From Pleodorina starrii (lineage: Eukaryota; Chlorophyta; Chlorophyceae; Chlamydomonadales; Volvocaceae), in contig BRXU01000003.1 in assembly GCA_030267565.1 (NCBI GenBank), positions 7,801,001-7,865,000 of the forward strand: a stretch of 64,000 bases of DNA, in the 5' to 3' direction. Positions within the stretch are counted from its first letter, which is position 1. Each line of letters starts with the position of its first letter. The translations under genes were made by a program, and so were the position numbers. The notes beneath the pieces are model-generated. The model had not been told where the DNA came from. It was given only the letters and a program-made list of their open reading frames with translations, and did no database searches. Positions 11,341 through 23,657 of this stretch are shown piece by piece.

Positions 11341-13914
11341 GGCGTAAGGCGTGAGGGGTGAGGGGGCTGTGATGTGCGATGCGATGCCGGGGGGCTGTGA
11401 TGGCCGCGCGCCGCAAAGGCGGATGGCCCCGAATAATGGCATGTGTGTCTGAAGGGACCCCGAGCATGCATAACCTATAGGGTGCGTTGGGTGATACGGC
11501 GGCTGTTGGGAGCTTAATGCTGGGTGTGCATGTGGCCGGATTGTCACGTGGATCGGGCAGCGTAGGGAAGGGAAGGGCGCTGGACTGCGTGGTCCGTGGG
11601 CGGCGGTGTGAGGAGAGCCTCCACAAGGATTGGGGCCGGCCGTCCTGATGCCTGGAGGGCGATATGGGGCGGTTGGACGGGCAGGTGGCTTGCGGGAGGG
11701 TCGACCCTGCCGCCATTACACAGCCGTGGTGGGCGGCGCCCTCTTTCAAGGTTCGCCGTCGAATAAGAATCAGCCGTCAAGGATCTTTCACCACCATCTT
11801 CATCATCTTCATTCATCATCGCCATCATCATTATCAACTTGAGGATTTCTCAACCTGGTTCTTTCGCTGCGTTGACATCATATGGCCCTGAACATCATCT
11901 CTTGAGCCTCAAAACATTACCGGTGCCGTATATCACGCCGTCTCACCCACGACCGACATCTTCAAGCTCCGCTCTCGCAGCTGCGTACGTACAAGTTGCC
12001 GAGCAACCAAATAAGGGCAACAGACAGCCAAATGCGCCCTGGGAGCCCACGCCTACCACGCGTCACGCACCCAGTTCCGCGACAGGAAGACAGGTGCTCG
12101 ACGACAAACACAAACACCAACCGCAAAACATACAACACACAAACATACAGGTGGTGAGCACTCGCGGCGCTATGAGCACCTATCAGCGCATGGGAGGCCG
12201 ACGAGCCGCGCTGCGCACAACAGCACACAACATGCAACTAAACCCCCCGATCCCGATCGCCGACGGCACACTGACCACCACCCATGCCGCCGAGGCCCAT
12301 CCCGGGGACAGGCCATCTGCGCGCCTGCTGCCCCTGCCCAAGATGACCAACCCAAGATGACTGTAAACTTTCCACCAGGACAACCCTCCCTCACACTCTC
12401 GTCCCGTTCCCTGGATCAAGCGCCTTCGCTACCTACCTACTTACCTATCTACCTACCTACGAACGAAAGGTGATACAGGTAGCCAGTTGTACAGCAACAG
12501 CGCGTCTTCCTTTGTCGCTTCGCTCCGCAAGCACCGACACCACGTGGATTCGGACACCACGCGAGGTCAGCGGTGTCCACCGCCGCCTTCCGCAGTGATA
12601 CTCGTACAAGTTGCGTGTCCTGGTGTCCTGGACGTCCTGCTCCCCTGGCTCATCCCCGGTATCTGGATCGGAATCTGGGTCTTGAGGCGCAAGAGGCGAG
12701 ACGCGGCCAACAGGGCCGTGGTGTGGAGTGGCGCGCGGCACCTGACAGGAACCGCACCCGCCACAACCCCACGCCCACCCCCAATACACACACGCACACA
12801 CACAGATACACACGCACGTGGCCATACAGGACAGGAGCCCAGCCAGCCTTCCAGCCAGCCAGCCAGCCACACAGCGGCGGAGCTGGAGCCGCTTTCAACG
12901 GGAGAACGGGGGCGCGGCGCCCCGCGCCGCACCATGTCGTACACTCTGCTGTACAATACGCCCAAAGATGGGCGCTGGGCAAATACAATGAGCGGGGCAA
13001 ACGAGACCCACCAACACACGCAGACCTGGGCCCCCTGCGAACCCACCCAGGGGCCCACGTCATCAACGCTCGGCCAACCGAAGCCCCGTCGCCGCACCCG
13101 CCCTCCACTCATACGCCCGCCGCTGAGAGGCATCGTGAGCGGGCCGAGGCAGCAACGCAACCCTGGCCCTGGGCCGCTACCCAACCTGCCTCGCCCAGTG
13201 CCAGGCGGCGTGTATCATTTGTTCGACAGACAGCCTGTCTCTCTGCCGCGGGAACGCGCCGCGGAAGCCGGGGGTGGGCGGCCGGATCGCGGCGACGTGG
13301 GTTGCGATGCAGGTGACGGAGACGTACAGCAGCGAGTGAGCGGCGGCGATGACGGCGGCGGCGTTCCGCGCTGCTGCTTACCTGCTAGCGCCGCCGCCGC
13401 CGCCGCAGAAGCAACAAGTGCAATGTACCGTAGCAGATGGACAACAGGCAACCACAGCAGAGTGACGCTGCTGGCGCCCACTGCTGAGGGCGGCGTCACC
13501 CTCACCAAAGCCTCTCGCCACTCGCCTCTCACCACTTGCCGCTCGCCCAGCCCGACTTCGGCAAACTCTCTCTCCCTCCCCTGCGCACGGTGCTCCACTG
13601 CCTCTCTTCGCGATTATTCACCGCCACCGCCGCCATCGCCTTCTTTTCCCAATTTCCATCCACCTGCTGCTGCTGCTGCTGCTGGTGCTGGACACAAATC
13701 CCGCCACACGGCGTCTTGCCCTGCTAGGTAGCTGCTACGCTCGCGCCCTGCATCAACAAACCAAGCTGCTTCTGCGCAGCAGCTTCTGCCAGCGGCCACC
13801 GGCGTAACCACAGGTGTGCATTGCACGCGCTCCTTCCCCCCTGCCAGCCAGCCAGCCAGCCAGCCAGCTTGCCTGCCTGCCCGTGCCTGTGCCTCCAACC
13901 AGCCACTCACGGGC
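11341..13914. other. Convergent 3' region between LZTFL1 and RSH
   Basis: No gene is supported. The long open frames on both strands are compositionally biased and show no family motif. LZTFL1 (plus) and RSH (minus) end towards each other here, so the stretch is probably two 3' UTRs plus spacer. TGTAA at 12362-12366 is the first clear plus-strand poly(A) signal after LZTFL1, implying a 3' UTR of about 1 kb. Simple repeats include ACCT units near 12430, CA-rich DNA near 12785, and CAGC units near 12840 and 13850. Confidence 0.5.
12362..12366 (+). terminator. Candidate TGTAA poly(A) signal of LZTFL1
   Basis: This is the first TGTAA, the usual volvocalean polyadenylation signal, on the plus strand after the LZTFL1 stop. 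The distance of about 1 kb is long but not unusual for these algae. Confidence 0.4.
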
Positions 13915-16900
13915 TCAGATGCGGACCTTTTCTCGGGACAGGATGACCAGGTCGCCGTCATTGAGCACCTGGGGAGGGGTTATCCACGTATAGGCCGGAG
14001 GGAGGGAAGGGGAGCGCGGAGGTGAGGGGAGGGGAGGGGAGCGGAGCGAACCGCGGGACCCGGCGGGATTGGGTTACACCACCGCCAACAAACAAAACCA
14101 AAATAACACGTCCCGGACGACAAGAGGTAGCCCTCAAACCCCCCAACCGCCCCTCAGCCCCACGCCTCCAAGGATCCCCGTCCCGGCGCCCGATTCGCGC
14201 CCCTCAACAACGCCCTCTCCCCTGCCCTCAGCCCTCTCCGTCCCTTCGCTGCGGCACCTTCCTTCTCCTCCGCTCCTCCCTCTCCCTCCCCCCGTCCCTC
14301 GCCTCTCACCGTGTCCTCGGGCACCAGCCGGTTGTTTACGTTGATGAGCAGGTTGACCCGGTAGCCGTCGTAGCCCTCCCCCGTGGTGATGATGCCCTTC
14401 TCCGCCACGATATCGCCCGCGGTGGTGCCCCGCACAAAGTGCTCGATGCGGCCGCCCGGCCAGATGAGCACCGACACCTCGTCGGACTGGTAGTCGGCGG
14501 CCGCGTACTTGCCTGCGGATGTGGAGGGAGGGGGGAGAGGGAGGGGGAGGTGAGGTAATCAAGGGAGGTGAGGTAACAACGGTGGGGAGGGGGAGGGGGA
14601 GGGGGAGGCCCATGCGAAAGACCCGCGGCAGGTAGGTAGGTAGCGGCATTCCTCGGAGCGCGCGCGACGGAAACGCCCGGGCACCACCTCTCACCCTCTC
14701 TCTCCCCCTCCCTCTGTTCTTACCGATTGCGCCGTCCCCCCAGGCGATCATGCTCCGCAGCTGCTGCGTCTTCGCGAACGTGACCCGCATCTGCTCCCGG
14801 AAGCGCCGCTGCTCCGAAGAAGAGGACTCCGCAGCCGCCGCAGCCGCCAACGCCTCCTCGTCAACCGAGCCGCCGCCGCCGCCGCCGGCGGCCCCGCCGC
14901 CGACCTCCGCCGCGGTTGCGGCGGCGGAGCTGCCGCCGCCGCCGCCGCCGCCGCCGGCGGCGGCGGCTGCCGTTGCCGCTGCTGCTAGGCGCTCTTCCGC
15001 CTCCTGCGCCGCCGCTGCGTCCTCCTCGAAGCCCTCCAGGAGGGTGATGGTCTCTGCGGGGATGAGGTAACCCAGGTGGTCGCGGCGGTGGTACCTGCAG
15101 GCAGTGGCCGACAGGGGGGGACAGGGCGGAAAGGAGTTTGGAGTTGGGAGGGCAGGAAGTGGTGACAGGCGGGACAGAACGGAGAGAGGGACAAGAGACC
15201 CATCCGCCCGCCCGCCCGCCCTCACCACCCCGGTTTCCCTCTTCCTCCCTGGCCCCTCCCAGGAGCCCACCTTCCGTCATCGCACTTGACGTACTCCTCC
15301 AGCCGCAGCACCAGGTCTCCATGGCCGGGCACCTGCCAGCGCTTGACCCGCGTGTAGGCCAGCAGGCTGGAGTAGAAGCCGTAGTCGGGCACCCGGGTGG
15401 GGGAGGTGCGGAAGGTGGCGCCCAGCTTGACGGCGGAGATGAGGCGCTGGCCGTCGTCGTGGCGGGACACGACCACGCCGTAGCTGGGGGGAGGGGAGCG
15501 GGCGCAGGGCGGAGGAGGGGAAGGGGAGTGCAGAATGCATTAGTCCGGGCGAGGGGAGGAAAGCGGGAGGGAGGGGTGGAGGGGTGGAGGGGGGTATCCA
15601 CTGCGGGGCCTGTGAGGCTGGGCCGTAACGGAGGCGGCACCCCGGCGTTCGCGAATCCCCACCTGTTCCTCCCTCCCTCCCCCTCCCTCCTAGGCGTCCT
15701 GCCTCCCTCCCACACACAGCTCTCTCACCTCAGCCCCCTGCCCCTCCCTCTCCCGCTTCCCCCTCCCTCACCCCCCATCCCGCCTCGCCCCCCATCCCGC
15801 CTCTGTCTTCATCACCCCCCACCCCCACCCCCACCCACCGCAGCTTGTCCTTAGCCACCTTGAGCACCGGCTGACCCACGTAGCCCTCCGGCAGCCGCTC
15901 CCGGCCGCCTCCCCCGGCCCCGCCTCCGCCTCCGCCGCTTCCCCGCCCCCTTCCGGGGCTCTGCAGCAGCGGCGTGTATTCCTTGTACACCCAGTGTGCC
16001 GCCGCGCCGTACTCGGCCAGCTCGTGCATGGAGCTGGTCTTTATCTGCACCTCCATGGGGATACCGCCGGGGCCGCGGACGGCTACACAGCGGGGGGAGG
16101 GGGAGGAGGGAGGGGGAGGGAGGTGGTGGTGGGGGGGGGGGGGAGGAAAGGGGAGGGGGGCGCGACAGAGGGAACCCGGGTGGATAGCACTTCGTGAGCA
16201 CCACTGCTGGTAGGGTAGCTGGCGCACCGAGGACTGCGAACTGGCGCCGAGCGCGCGCTCTGCCCTGCCCCCGGCTCCCGACCGCTCACTCCCGACATGC
16301 CCTTTCTTCCTTCGCACGGCCACTGCTGCCACCCATCCGCCCAGCCACCCAGCCACACACCTGTGTGCAGCGCCTGGTATCCCGACTGCTTGGGGTTGGC
16401 GATGTAGTCATCAAACTCGCGCTTGATGGGCTTCCAGATGGAGTGTACGGCATTCACCAGCCGGTAACACACGTCGATCGCCTCCTGCAGGCTGGAGCCC
16501 TCGCCGTCGTCCACGATCACACGCAGCGCCCGGGAGTCGTACACCTGGCAGTGAGAAGAAAGACGGGGGGGAGATATCAGATATGGGGAAATAAGGAGGG
16601 GGTTATCCACGGATAAAGGCCACGGGGTTGCTCAGTCCGTCCGTCCGTCCGTCCGTCCGTCCGTCAGTCATTGCCGCACACTGCCGCACACGCTCAGCCC
16701 CTCAGTCCCTTAATCCCTGCCTCACGCACACGCCCGCACCTGCGCCACTGCCACGTTCTTCCGCACCATCTTGCGGTACACGCTGTGTAGGCTCTTGAGG
16801 CGGCCCTGGATGTTGATGCCCAGACCGCCCGCCTGGCTGCGGATCTGGATCTCGTTGTACAGCAGGGCCGCGCACTCGTCCAACACGTCAAGCCCGCGAC

Positions 16901-19900
16901 TGCGCGACCGATCGGTGGTTGGTGGGGTCGGATCAGGTGGGGTAGGAGTCAGGTCAGCTCCGGACAGGCGGCCGGGCCCTTGGGCGAGGCAGGCGCGGAG
17001 GCCCGCTGCTGCTGCTGCCGCTACCCCGCCTGGTCAGCACGGCCGGATAGCAAACGTCGCCTTCGCTCCATCCCATCCACCCCACAGCCCACACCCCACC
17101 TCACCGCGTGCTGCTGGCCAGTCCGCGCAGATTCTTGAAGCTGACGCTCTCAAAGGGCACCACCGTGGAGAGAATCAGCTTCAGCCGCTCCTGCTGCGGA
17201 CTCAGAGGGCTGAGCGGCAGCGACGGAGCGGGCGGCACGTCGCTCAGTGGGCCGCCGCCGCCGCCGCCGCCGCTGATCCCCGCGTCAGAGGCCGCTGCGG
17301 CGGCGGCGGGCGCGGGCGGTTGAGGCTGAGATTGCTTGCCAGCGCTCGAGGGCGGTTGCGCCCGCAACCCGGATCCTGCGGGCTTGGAGACCTGGCCGGC
17401 GGCGGGGGTTGCGTCGGGGGCGGGGTCGACGGCGGCGGCGGCAGCGGCGGATGGTTTGAGGGGCGCGTCCGCTTGCCGCAGCAGCTCGCGTCCACCGCTG
17501 CTGCTGCTGGCGCCGCCGCCGCCGTCGGTCCCGTCGCCGCTGTCCGCTGCCGTCGTCGTCGTCGCCGTGGCCGTCAGTCCAAAGGGCAGCACGAGCCCAT
17601 CCAACAGCAGCGGGCCGTCAACCGACTCGAGCGTGCCGTACGACGGCAACGCGAACGCCGCATCCGCCGGCGGCCCGAACCTGGCGCCGGTGGCAACGCT
17701 ACCGCCACCGTTACCGCTAAGACGGAAGCCCGCGCCGCGGCCGATATCCGGGCAGGTGCTGTTGGTGGTGTTGCTGCTGTGTCCGCTGGCGGTGGCGGCG
17801 GCGCCATCGTTGCGATATGCCGTTGAAGCTGCACAGCCCCAACCGTCAGCGGCGGTGGCGGCGGCGCCCGGCGAGGAGGATGGTGTGTACGGCGTGGCGT
17901 ACGACGACGCGATGGTGGCAACGGCAGCTGCACCAGACGGCGACGGCGTCGAAGCGCTGCTGCCGTCGCCGTCGCCACCGCCGTCGCCGTCAGCGTACGA
18001 CAAGCCACGTGAAGTGGACGACGGGACCTCCGCCTCAGCCTCCACCACCACCACAGCCACTGCTGCAGTCGTGGCCGCCGCCGCCGCCGCCATGCTGCCG
18101 CCGCCGCCGTCACCCCGCATTCGCTCCCCGCCCCCTGGGTCCGCCTCCCACACCACCACCGCCGCCGACGACGAAGACGCCTCCGCCACCGTTGCCACAG
18201 CCATTGCAGGCACCGCCGCCACCCCCGCCTCCGCCAGCGCGGGCCTCGACGACTGCAGCGCCGCCGCCGCCGTCGGCAGCGGCGGCGGCAGCGGGACCGC
18301 TGCCGCCGCCACCGCCCTCTCAGCCGCCAGCGCCCGCGCGCGCCCCAGCTCCTCCGCCTCCGCCTCCGCGTCCGCTCGGCCGCTCTCCACTCGCCTCCGC
18401 CGCTGCCGCCGCCGCTGCTGCAACCAGCCGTACCCGCCATCCGCAGCGCCGCCTGCGGCGGCCGTCGCCGCGGCGGCGGCCCGGACGCCGGCGGCGCGCG
18501 TGTAGTGCCGCACTGGTGCCTCCGGCCCCGAGACCTGCACAATCCGCAGCCCCAGGCCGTCGCTCCCGTCCCCGCCGCCGCCGCCGCCGCCGCCCCCCGC
18601 CGCCGCCGCCTGGTCCTGCTCGTCCAGCTGCTCCTCCACCACCGCCAGTGTGGGTAGGCTCCACAGTCGGTCCAGCTCCGCCCTGAGTGTGCAATAGGTG
18701 CTGGGCTGCAGCACTGCGAAGCAGAGGTCCTCCATCTCCGACTGCAAACGAAACGGGGGCCGGAGATGAGGAGGGGTGTGCGTGTGTGTGTGGAGACAGT
18801 GGTGGAACGGGGGTAGTGGGCGGCAGTCGCGATGCAGGTGGGGTAGCGGGCAGCGGCAAGGCGGATTGGCGAGGTTGACCGACGATGAGGCTGACCACCA
18901 CCACCACCACTACGACCCCGCTCCCCCCCGTACACACACGCCTTCCCCCCACCCTCCATCCACCATCCTCCTGCCCCCCCTCCCTCCCCCCTCCCTTCCC
19001 CCCGCCCCTCACCTTGAGTCCGTCCCATCCCAGCGACTCCGCCATGGAGCACCACACCTCCAGCGTCTCCTCCGCCACACTGCGCTGCTTGTCGGGCGGC
19101 AGCACGTACACGGTGCGCATGTTGTGCAGCCGGTCCGCCAGCTTCACCAGGATAACCAGCGGCTCCTCGAAGGCCAGGTCCACGATGAGCTTGCGCAGCT
19201 GCTTGAAGTGGTCGGGGGAGTACTGGGCCCAGCCCTGGCCGGGGTGGGGGGTGAGAGGAGGTGGGGTGGGGTGTGTGTGTGGGGAGATGGGCGAACCGCA
19301 GGGAGGCAATTGGGTGAACAGTGGGATGCGTCGCAGGCGCAGCGGCAGGAGCGGCCCCGTGGGCAGTCAGGCAGGCAGGGGGGCTAAACAGGCCAGGGGG
19401 GATGGCAGGCAGGCAGGCAGGCATCAGCGGCCCCGTGTCATGTTTATCCGACTGCTGCAGACATACACGCGATGCGGCTCATGTGCACGACAGCCCAGCG
19501 CCAACGCCCCCACCCACCCAGCCACTCCCCCTCACTCCCTCCACCCCACCTGTCGCTTGCCCCTCCGCAGCAGCTGGTTCATCTGACTCAGTTTTGACAC
19601 CTGGTTGACCAGTGCCGCCACGCGGGGACCGAACGCCAGCTGCATGGCGCTCAGGTCGGTGGGCGTGTCGTCGATCACGTCGTGCAGTACGGCAGCCATG
19701 ATGCAGCACACGTGGCTGCGCAGGCGCGTGTGTATGTGTGTGTGCGTGAGTGTGTATTTGGGGACCGGGGCGAAGGGGGGCGGGAAGAAGGGGGCAGGGA
19801 GAGGGAGGGGAAGGGCAGGGACGATCAGGAGCACGCAGGCTGGGGCGTCGGACTGGTTCGAATGCGAGGGCGATGGGTTTGCCTCATACACGATAGGTTT

Positions 19901-21489
19901 ACAACACACGCTTCAGGGCAGCCAGGCTGCCGCGTCGTTCACCGCGTGGTGTCGTATCGTGCCGTGCCGTGCCGTACCATGCGGGTTCAACCCACGCGCC
20001 CGCCCACCCACCCGCTCGCTGCGCTACGCATTCCCGACCCTCCCATCCACCTCCCCGCCCGCCCGCCCAACCGGCACCCGTCCGCCCCTTCTGCCTCCCC
20101 CTTGCTCTGGCCCATGCCTGTCTCCGCCTCCACCTCCCCTAAAACCCTAAAAACCCTTAAAACCCTCTGCGCTGCGCCGCTCACCGCTGCTGCTCCGCCG
20201 CGCTGTTGTGTGCGGTGGGCAGACACGCCTCCACGATGAGCGCCGTCTCAATGCAGTGCGTCACGTAGGGCTCGCCGGTCTTGCGGCGCTGGGCCTGGTG
20301 CGCCTCCGCCGCAAACTCCACTGCGGCCAGCACCGCGGGGATCTGGAAGAAGCGACTGTGGGTCACGTCGACACCGTGCAGGTAGGTGCGGGCCTGCAGG
20401 GCGGTGGGGGTTATCGGTATCCACTGGGGTATAGGCCGGAGCCCGTGAACGGTAAAAGTAAGGAAAGAAGGCCGTCGGAGGGGGGGGCGGCCGGGGGAGG
20501 GAAGGCGGGGGAGCGAGGGGACATAAAGAGAAATCCGCAGCGGAGAAGGAGCGAGGGGAGCGGAGCAGTTTGCAGGGAGTGGGAGTGGGAGAGGGACAGA
20601 GAGCGAGGGTGCGGGAGGGCGGGGCCAGGGTTGGGAGGGAGGTTGGCCTCGGGTTCGGGGGTGTGTGGTGTCTTCTGTGGCCGGGCGAGTGACCGACTCG
20701 GGCTGTGACCTAATCGTGCCCATGTCTGCCCCATCCTGGGGACTGGACGCAGCCCCACCCTGCTTGCCCGCATGAGGGTGGGCGAGGGCGTGCCGGCCTG
20801 CTGGCCACCTGGCCAATGGAGTTTTAGATAGCAGCCCGCCCTCACGTGGTGGTACCCATCCACCCACGCACCCACCCACCCATACCGGTACACACCCGCG
20901 CCCATACACGCGCCCATCCAGCTGCCCGTCCAGGCTTGGTCCAAGCCAACTTCCCACCCACCCACCCACCCACCCGCCCAGGCACGCTCCCACTCACCTG
21001 CACCTGCTGCGAGCGGCGTTCGAAGTGGAAAAACTCCGCCAGCACAGCCATCAAATTGTACGACAGGGCACCCAACGCGACGGACAGGGCGCACAGCGTC
21101 GTGAACCACAGACTGGCGCCGTGGTGGGCGCCTGCGGGTGGGGCCAGGGAGTGATAGGTGGGTGGGGCAGCGCAGGGGAGGGAGGACGCATTGGGGTTGG
21201 GGAGAGCGTGGTAGGGTATGGAAGACAATGGGGGGTGGGGTAGGTGCCCGCGCGAGGAGAGACAAGGGCGGAGCGGCACAGGGCGCCGGCGGGGAAAGGC
21301 GCTGGTGGTGGGGTCGGTCGTAATTAGTTTCCCCGTTCGTCGCTTCCGGCGGCAAGGGGTCTCTGGCGTGGGTTTACAGGGGATAGCAGGCCCAGGCGAA
21401 TCCATGTCCAGGAAAATCCGGGTGTCGGACACGGGGATGCGCAGCAGGCGAAGCTGCAGGCCGCCAGGCCCTCGCCTGGTGCGGCACAT
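13915..21489 (-). CDS. RSH: RelA/SpoT homologue, (p)ppGpp synthetase/hydrolase with C-terminal TGS
   Basis: Makes and degrades (p)ppGpp, probably in the chloroplast as reported for Chlamydomonas RSH. Exons, transcription order: 21489-21378, 21131-20998, 20393-20185, 19715-19550, 19234-19013, 18741-17105, 16899-16740, 16544-16361, 16082-15839, 15483-15271, 15094-14724, 14512-14310, 13968-13915; one frame, 1302 residues. HD hydrolase (about 100-270) keeps [18 protein letters not shown] and [11 protein letters not shown], so metal-binding residues look intact. Residues about 310-790 are Ala/Gly/Ser low complexity in one 1637-nt exon. Synthetase (830-1010) keeps [30 protein letters not shown] and EVQIKT. 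TGS-like domain at 1220-1302 ends [12 protein letters not shown]; no ACT domain follows. An N-terminal hydrophobic segment (about 45-70) precedes HD. The start is tentative: no classical transit peptide is obvious, so an upstream exon may exist. Confidence 0.92.
13976..14000 (-). repeat. Dispersed short repeat, copy in RSH last intron
   Basis: The reverse complement reads CTCCGGCCTATACGTGG then ATAACCCC, the core of the dispersed repeat. It lies just upstream of the last RSH exon. Confidence 0.7.
16599..16627 (-). repeat. Dispersed short repeat, diverged copy in RSH intron
   Basis: It has GGTTATCCACGGATAAAGGC on the plus strand, a degenerate version of the repeat end. Tandem GTCC units follow at about 16638-16670. 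Confidence 0.5.
20138..20167 (-). repeat. Interstitial telomere-like tract in RSH intron
   Basis: CCCTAAAA-type units (TTTTAGGG on minus) occur about three times with small variations. This is the Chlamydomonas-type telomere unit. Confidence 0.65.
20406..20474 (-). repeat. Dispersed short repeat, long copy in RSH intron
   Basis: On the minus strand it reads a CTTTCCTTACTTTTACCG arm, then TTCACGGGCTCCGGCCTATA, then a GTGGATA end. The copy at 59303-59369 shares the same extended arm. Confidence 0.75.
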
Positions 21490-23657
21490 GGGGGAGGAGT
21501 GATGGCGCGCTGGGGGCCGGCTCGTAAATGGCGCGCGAGGAGGTCGTCAAGATCCTGGCAGCCAGAGGACCCCAGCTGCAGATGCGCGCGCACTTTTGCG
21601 TATCTGTAGGTGTATGTGTGCGCGTGGGTGTGATCGTGTATGGAGACGGTGCGCCAGGCCGGAGGAGCTTGCAGCGCGTGCATCTAGCGGAGGGCTACAC
21701 GAGAGGAACAGGTCAACAGGGGTTCGAGCGGGTCCCAGGCATGCGCGGGGTACGGGATGCTGCTGGACAGGTGGTGCTGTGTCAGGGTCGTGTGGCTCGT
21801 TCGCGGGCACGGGCCACAAGCCTCAGGCGGTGCGTGAGCGCTTGCGACCTGGAGCGGCATCCCGCGATAAGAAAAACTTGCGACGGATGGCAATGCAGAC
21901 CGCCAAGTGATATGGCATAGACAAGAGCGAGCGGGGCGCTCACAGAGGAAAGGAAATGCCCGCCGGAGTTGACCAGAGATACTAGGCCACTTGCCTGAGG
22001 TGACTGTGTGACTCCATCCTACGACAAGTGGCACTCCAGAGGCCAAGGAGAGATGAGCTGCTGGTGCGGCCTGGCTGGTAGGCTGTCGTCGCGGGATGGT
22101 CACTACCCTTCGAAGCCAAGACTGTTGCGTACACCGAGCCCAGCGACTCTTTCTGATGCTACCCAGCGACTCCTTGGGTCCAAGCAGGCGGACCATTGAC
22201 GCCGTGACCCTGACGTGGCTGTAAAACCTACTTACTACTAGGGCCGTGGAGGCGCACGGCCTGGCATTTTTCAGTTCCTTACATGTCGAAAGGCATATAA
22301 AACGCAAAAATATACTGCGCCTGAGCAGGAAACTGAGGCTGTCGTGTGGGCAATTTACGCGAGCGTGTTGGTGACACGCGTCGTGTGTCTACCGGTGTTT
22401 ATGATAACGTTGAAGTCATGCAGAGAATGCTAACAATGTAAATACGCTGGCCAAGTGGCCATACAGGCTTCAAGATGCCGGGAAAGCGTGTAACGTACAG
22501 CCCAGCTACAACAAGAGCCGTTCAGAACACCAAGCTCGTCCGTTCAGTAAGCTGCTAGTAACCATTCTTTATCTGAGTGCTTCTTCGCATTGTCTTTGTA
22601 AGCGGAGTCTGGTTGGGCCAAAAGCAGTGAGACCGGTCAGTCTGACCGAAATTTACAAGCCCTTGAAGGACGACGACCAGAGCGTACAAAATCCAGGACA
22701 GTGCCTTCGCTTCTCATTTCCTCACAAGTCTCAACACTCCCCCACATCAGCGAGCCCTCTCCCCAACCACAAAAAGCCGTGCCTCCTGCACCGGGGCAGC
22801 GCGAACCCCCGCGCTTCCTGAAGGGTTCGCTGAGCCCTCCCGCGCTAGTTCCTCACTCCCGACACCGCCCATCAATGGTATATAAACCTGGCCACAACAC
22901 TCACCACCTAACGCCGCCCTCATGGCCTGCAATGCGTAAGCACGTATGGCTTACGCCTGCTTGTGGGTTAGGGCATGCAAAAGAATAAGGGTACCACAAG
23001 CCCCAAGCTGCCATATGTTCCCCTTGGGCCGGCTCACACGGCCGCAACAATTAGGCGGCCTACCTCCTCAAAGCTGGCTAGTACCGCCGCCTCTCCTGCA
23101 CGGGCAACCAGCCAGGGGGGGGGGGTATCCATTCAGTGTGTGCGATCTACAATGAGGAGCCCCATATGGGATCTTGCCTTCATCGCAAGGGGCCTCACAA
23201 GTCACGGCTCAACCCCACGTGCCTGCTGCCTGCAGGCCTTCACCCCGCCTTCTCGCGTGGAAGGGACTCGCTCCCATGTCATCCGCCGAGGCGCAACCGC
23301 TGGAGTTTATTTAGTCTGATGAGCGGGCATAAGAATTTTGAAGCGCCCATTCACATCCACATGGGAAGGATGGCATCTCCAACTGGCCCCCAACCATTCG
23401 TGGTCCATTTAGGCGCACTCCGCCAAAAAGGGCCGCCAAGAACAGCCCCCTCGCAATCGATAGAGGCCATGTTTCGTCTGCCTCACGCAGCCGTAAGTTC
23501 AGCCATGCACGCAGGTGCCGCAATGTCCCCGGTTGGCAAGAATGGGCAGGCATGTGCGACGCAGGCCTAACCTGCCTGACGAAATACCCCGCGGCACCAT
23601 ACAAGGCCTCACGCGCCGCGCCGCCGCATCCGCATGCATGTCGTGCCCCGCAACGAC
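21490..23657. other. Intergenic region, RSH 5' side and LUC7 copy A 3' side
   Basis: No gene is supported. The left part should hold the RSH promoter and 5' UTR; the right part the 3' UTR of LUC7 copy A. A TTACA at 22654-22658 (TGTAA on minus) could be the LUC7 poly(A) signal. Base composition falls towards AT between about 22200 and 22700, unlike the flanking genes. Downstream of about 23610 the sequence stops matching the LUC7 copy B flank. Confidence 0.45.

Noticed and set aside
12487..13731. 414-codon plus-strand frame between LZTFL1 and RSH
   Set aside because: Runs through simple CA and CAGC repeats, no family motif, competing frames on the other strand; treated as 3' UTR/spacer.
17336..18505. 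389-codon plus-strand open frame opposite the RSH low-complexity exon
   Set aside because: GCC/GCG triplet repeats stay open in several frames; no motif, and the minus frame joins conserved RSH exons.
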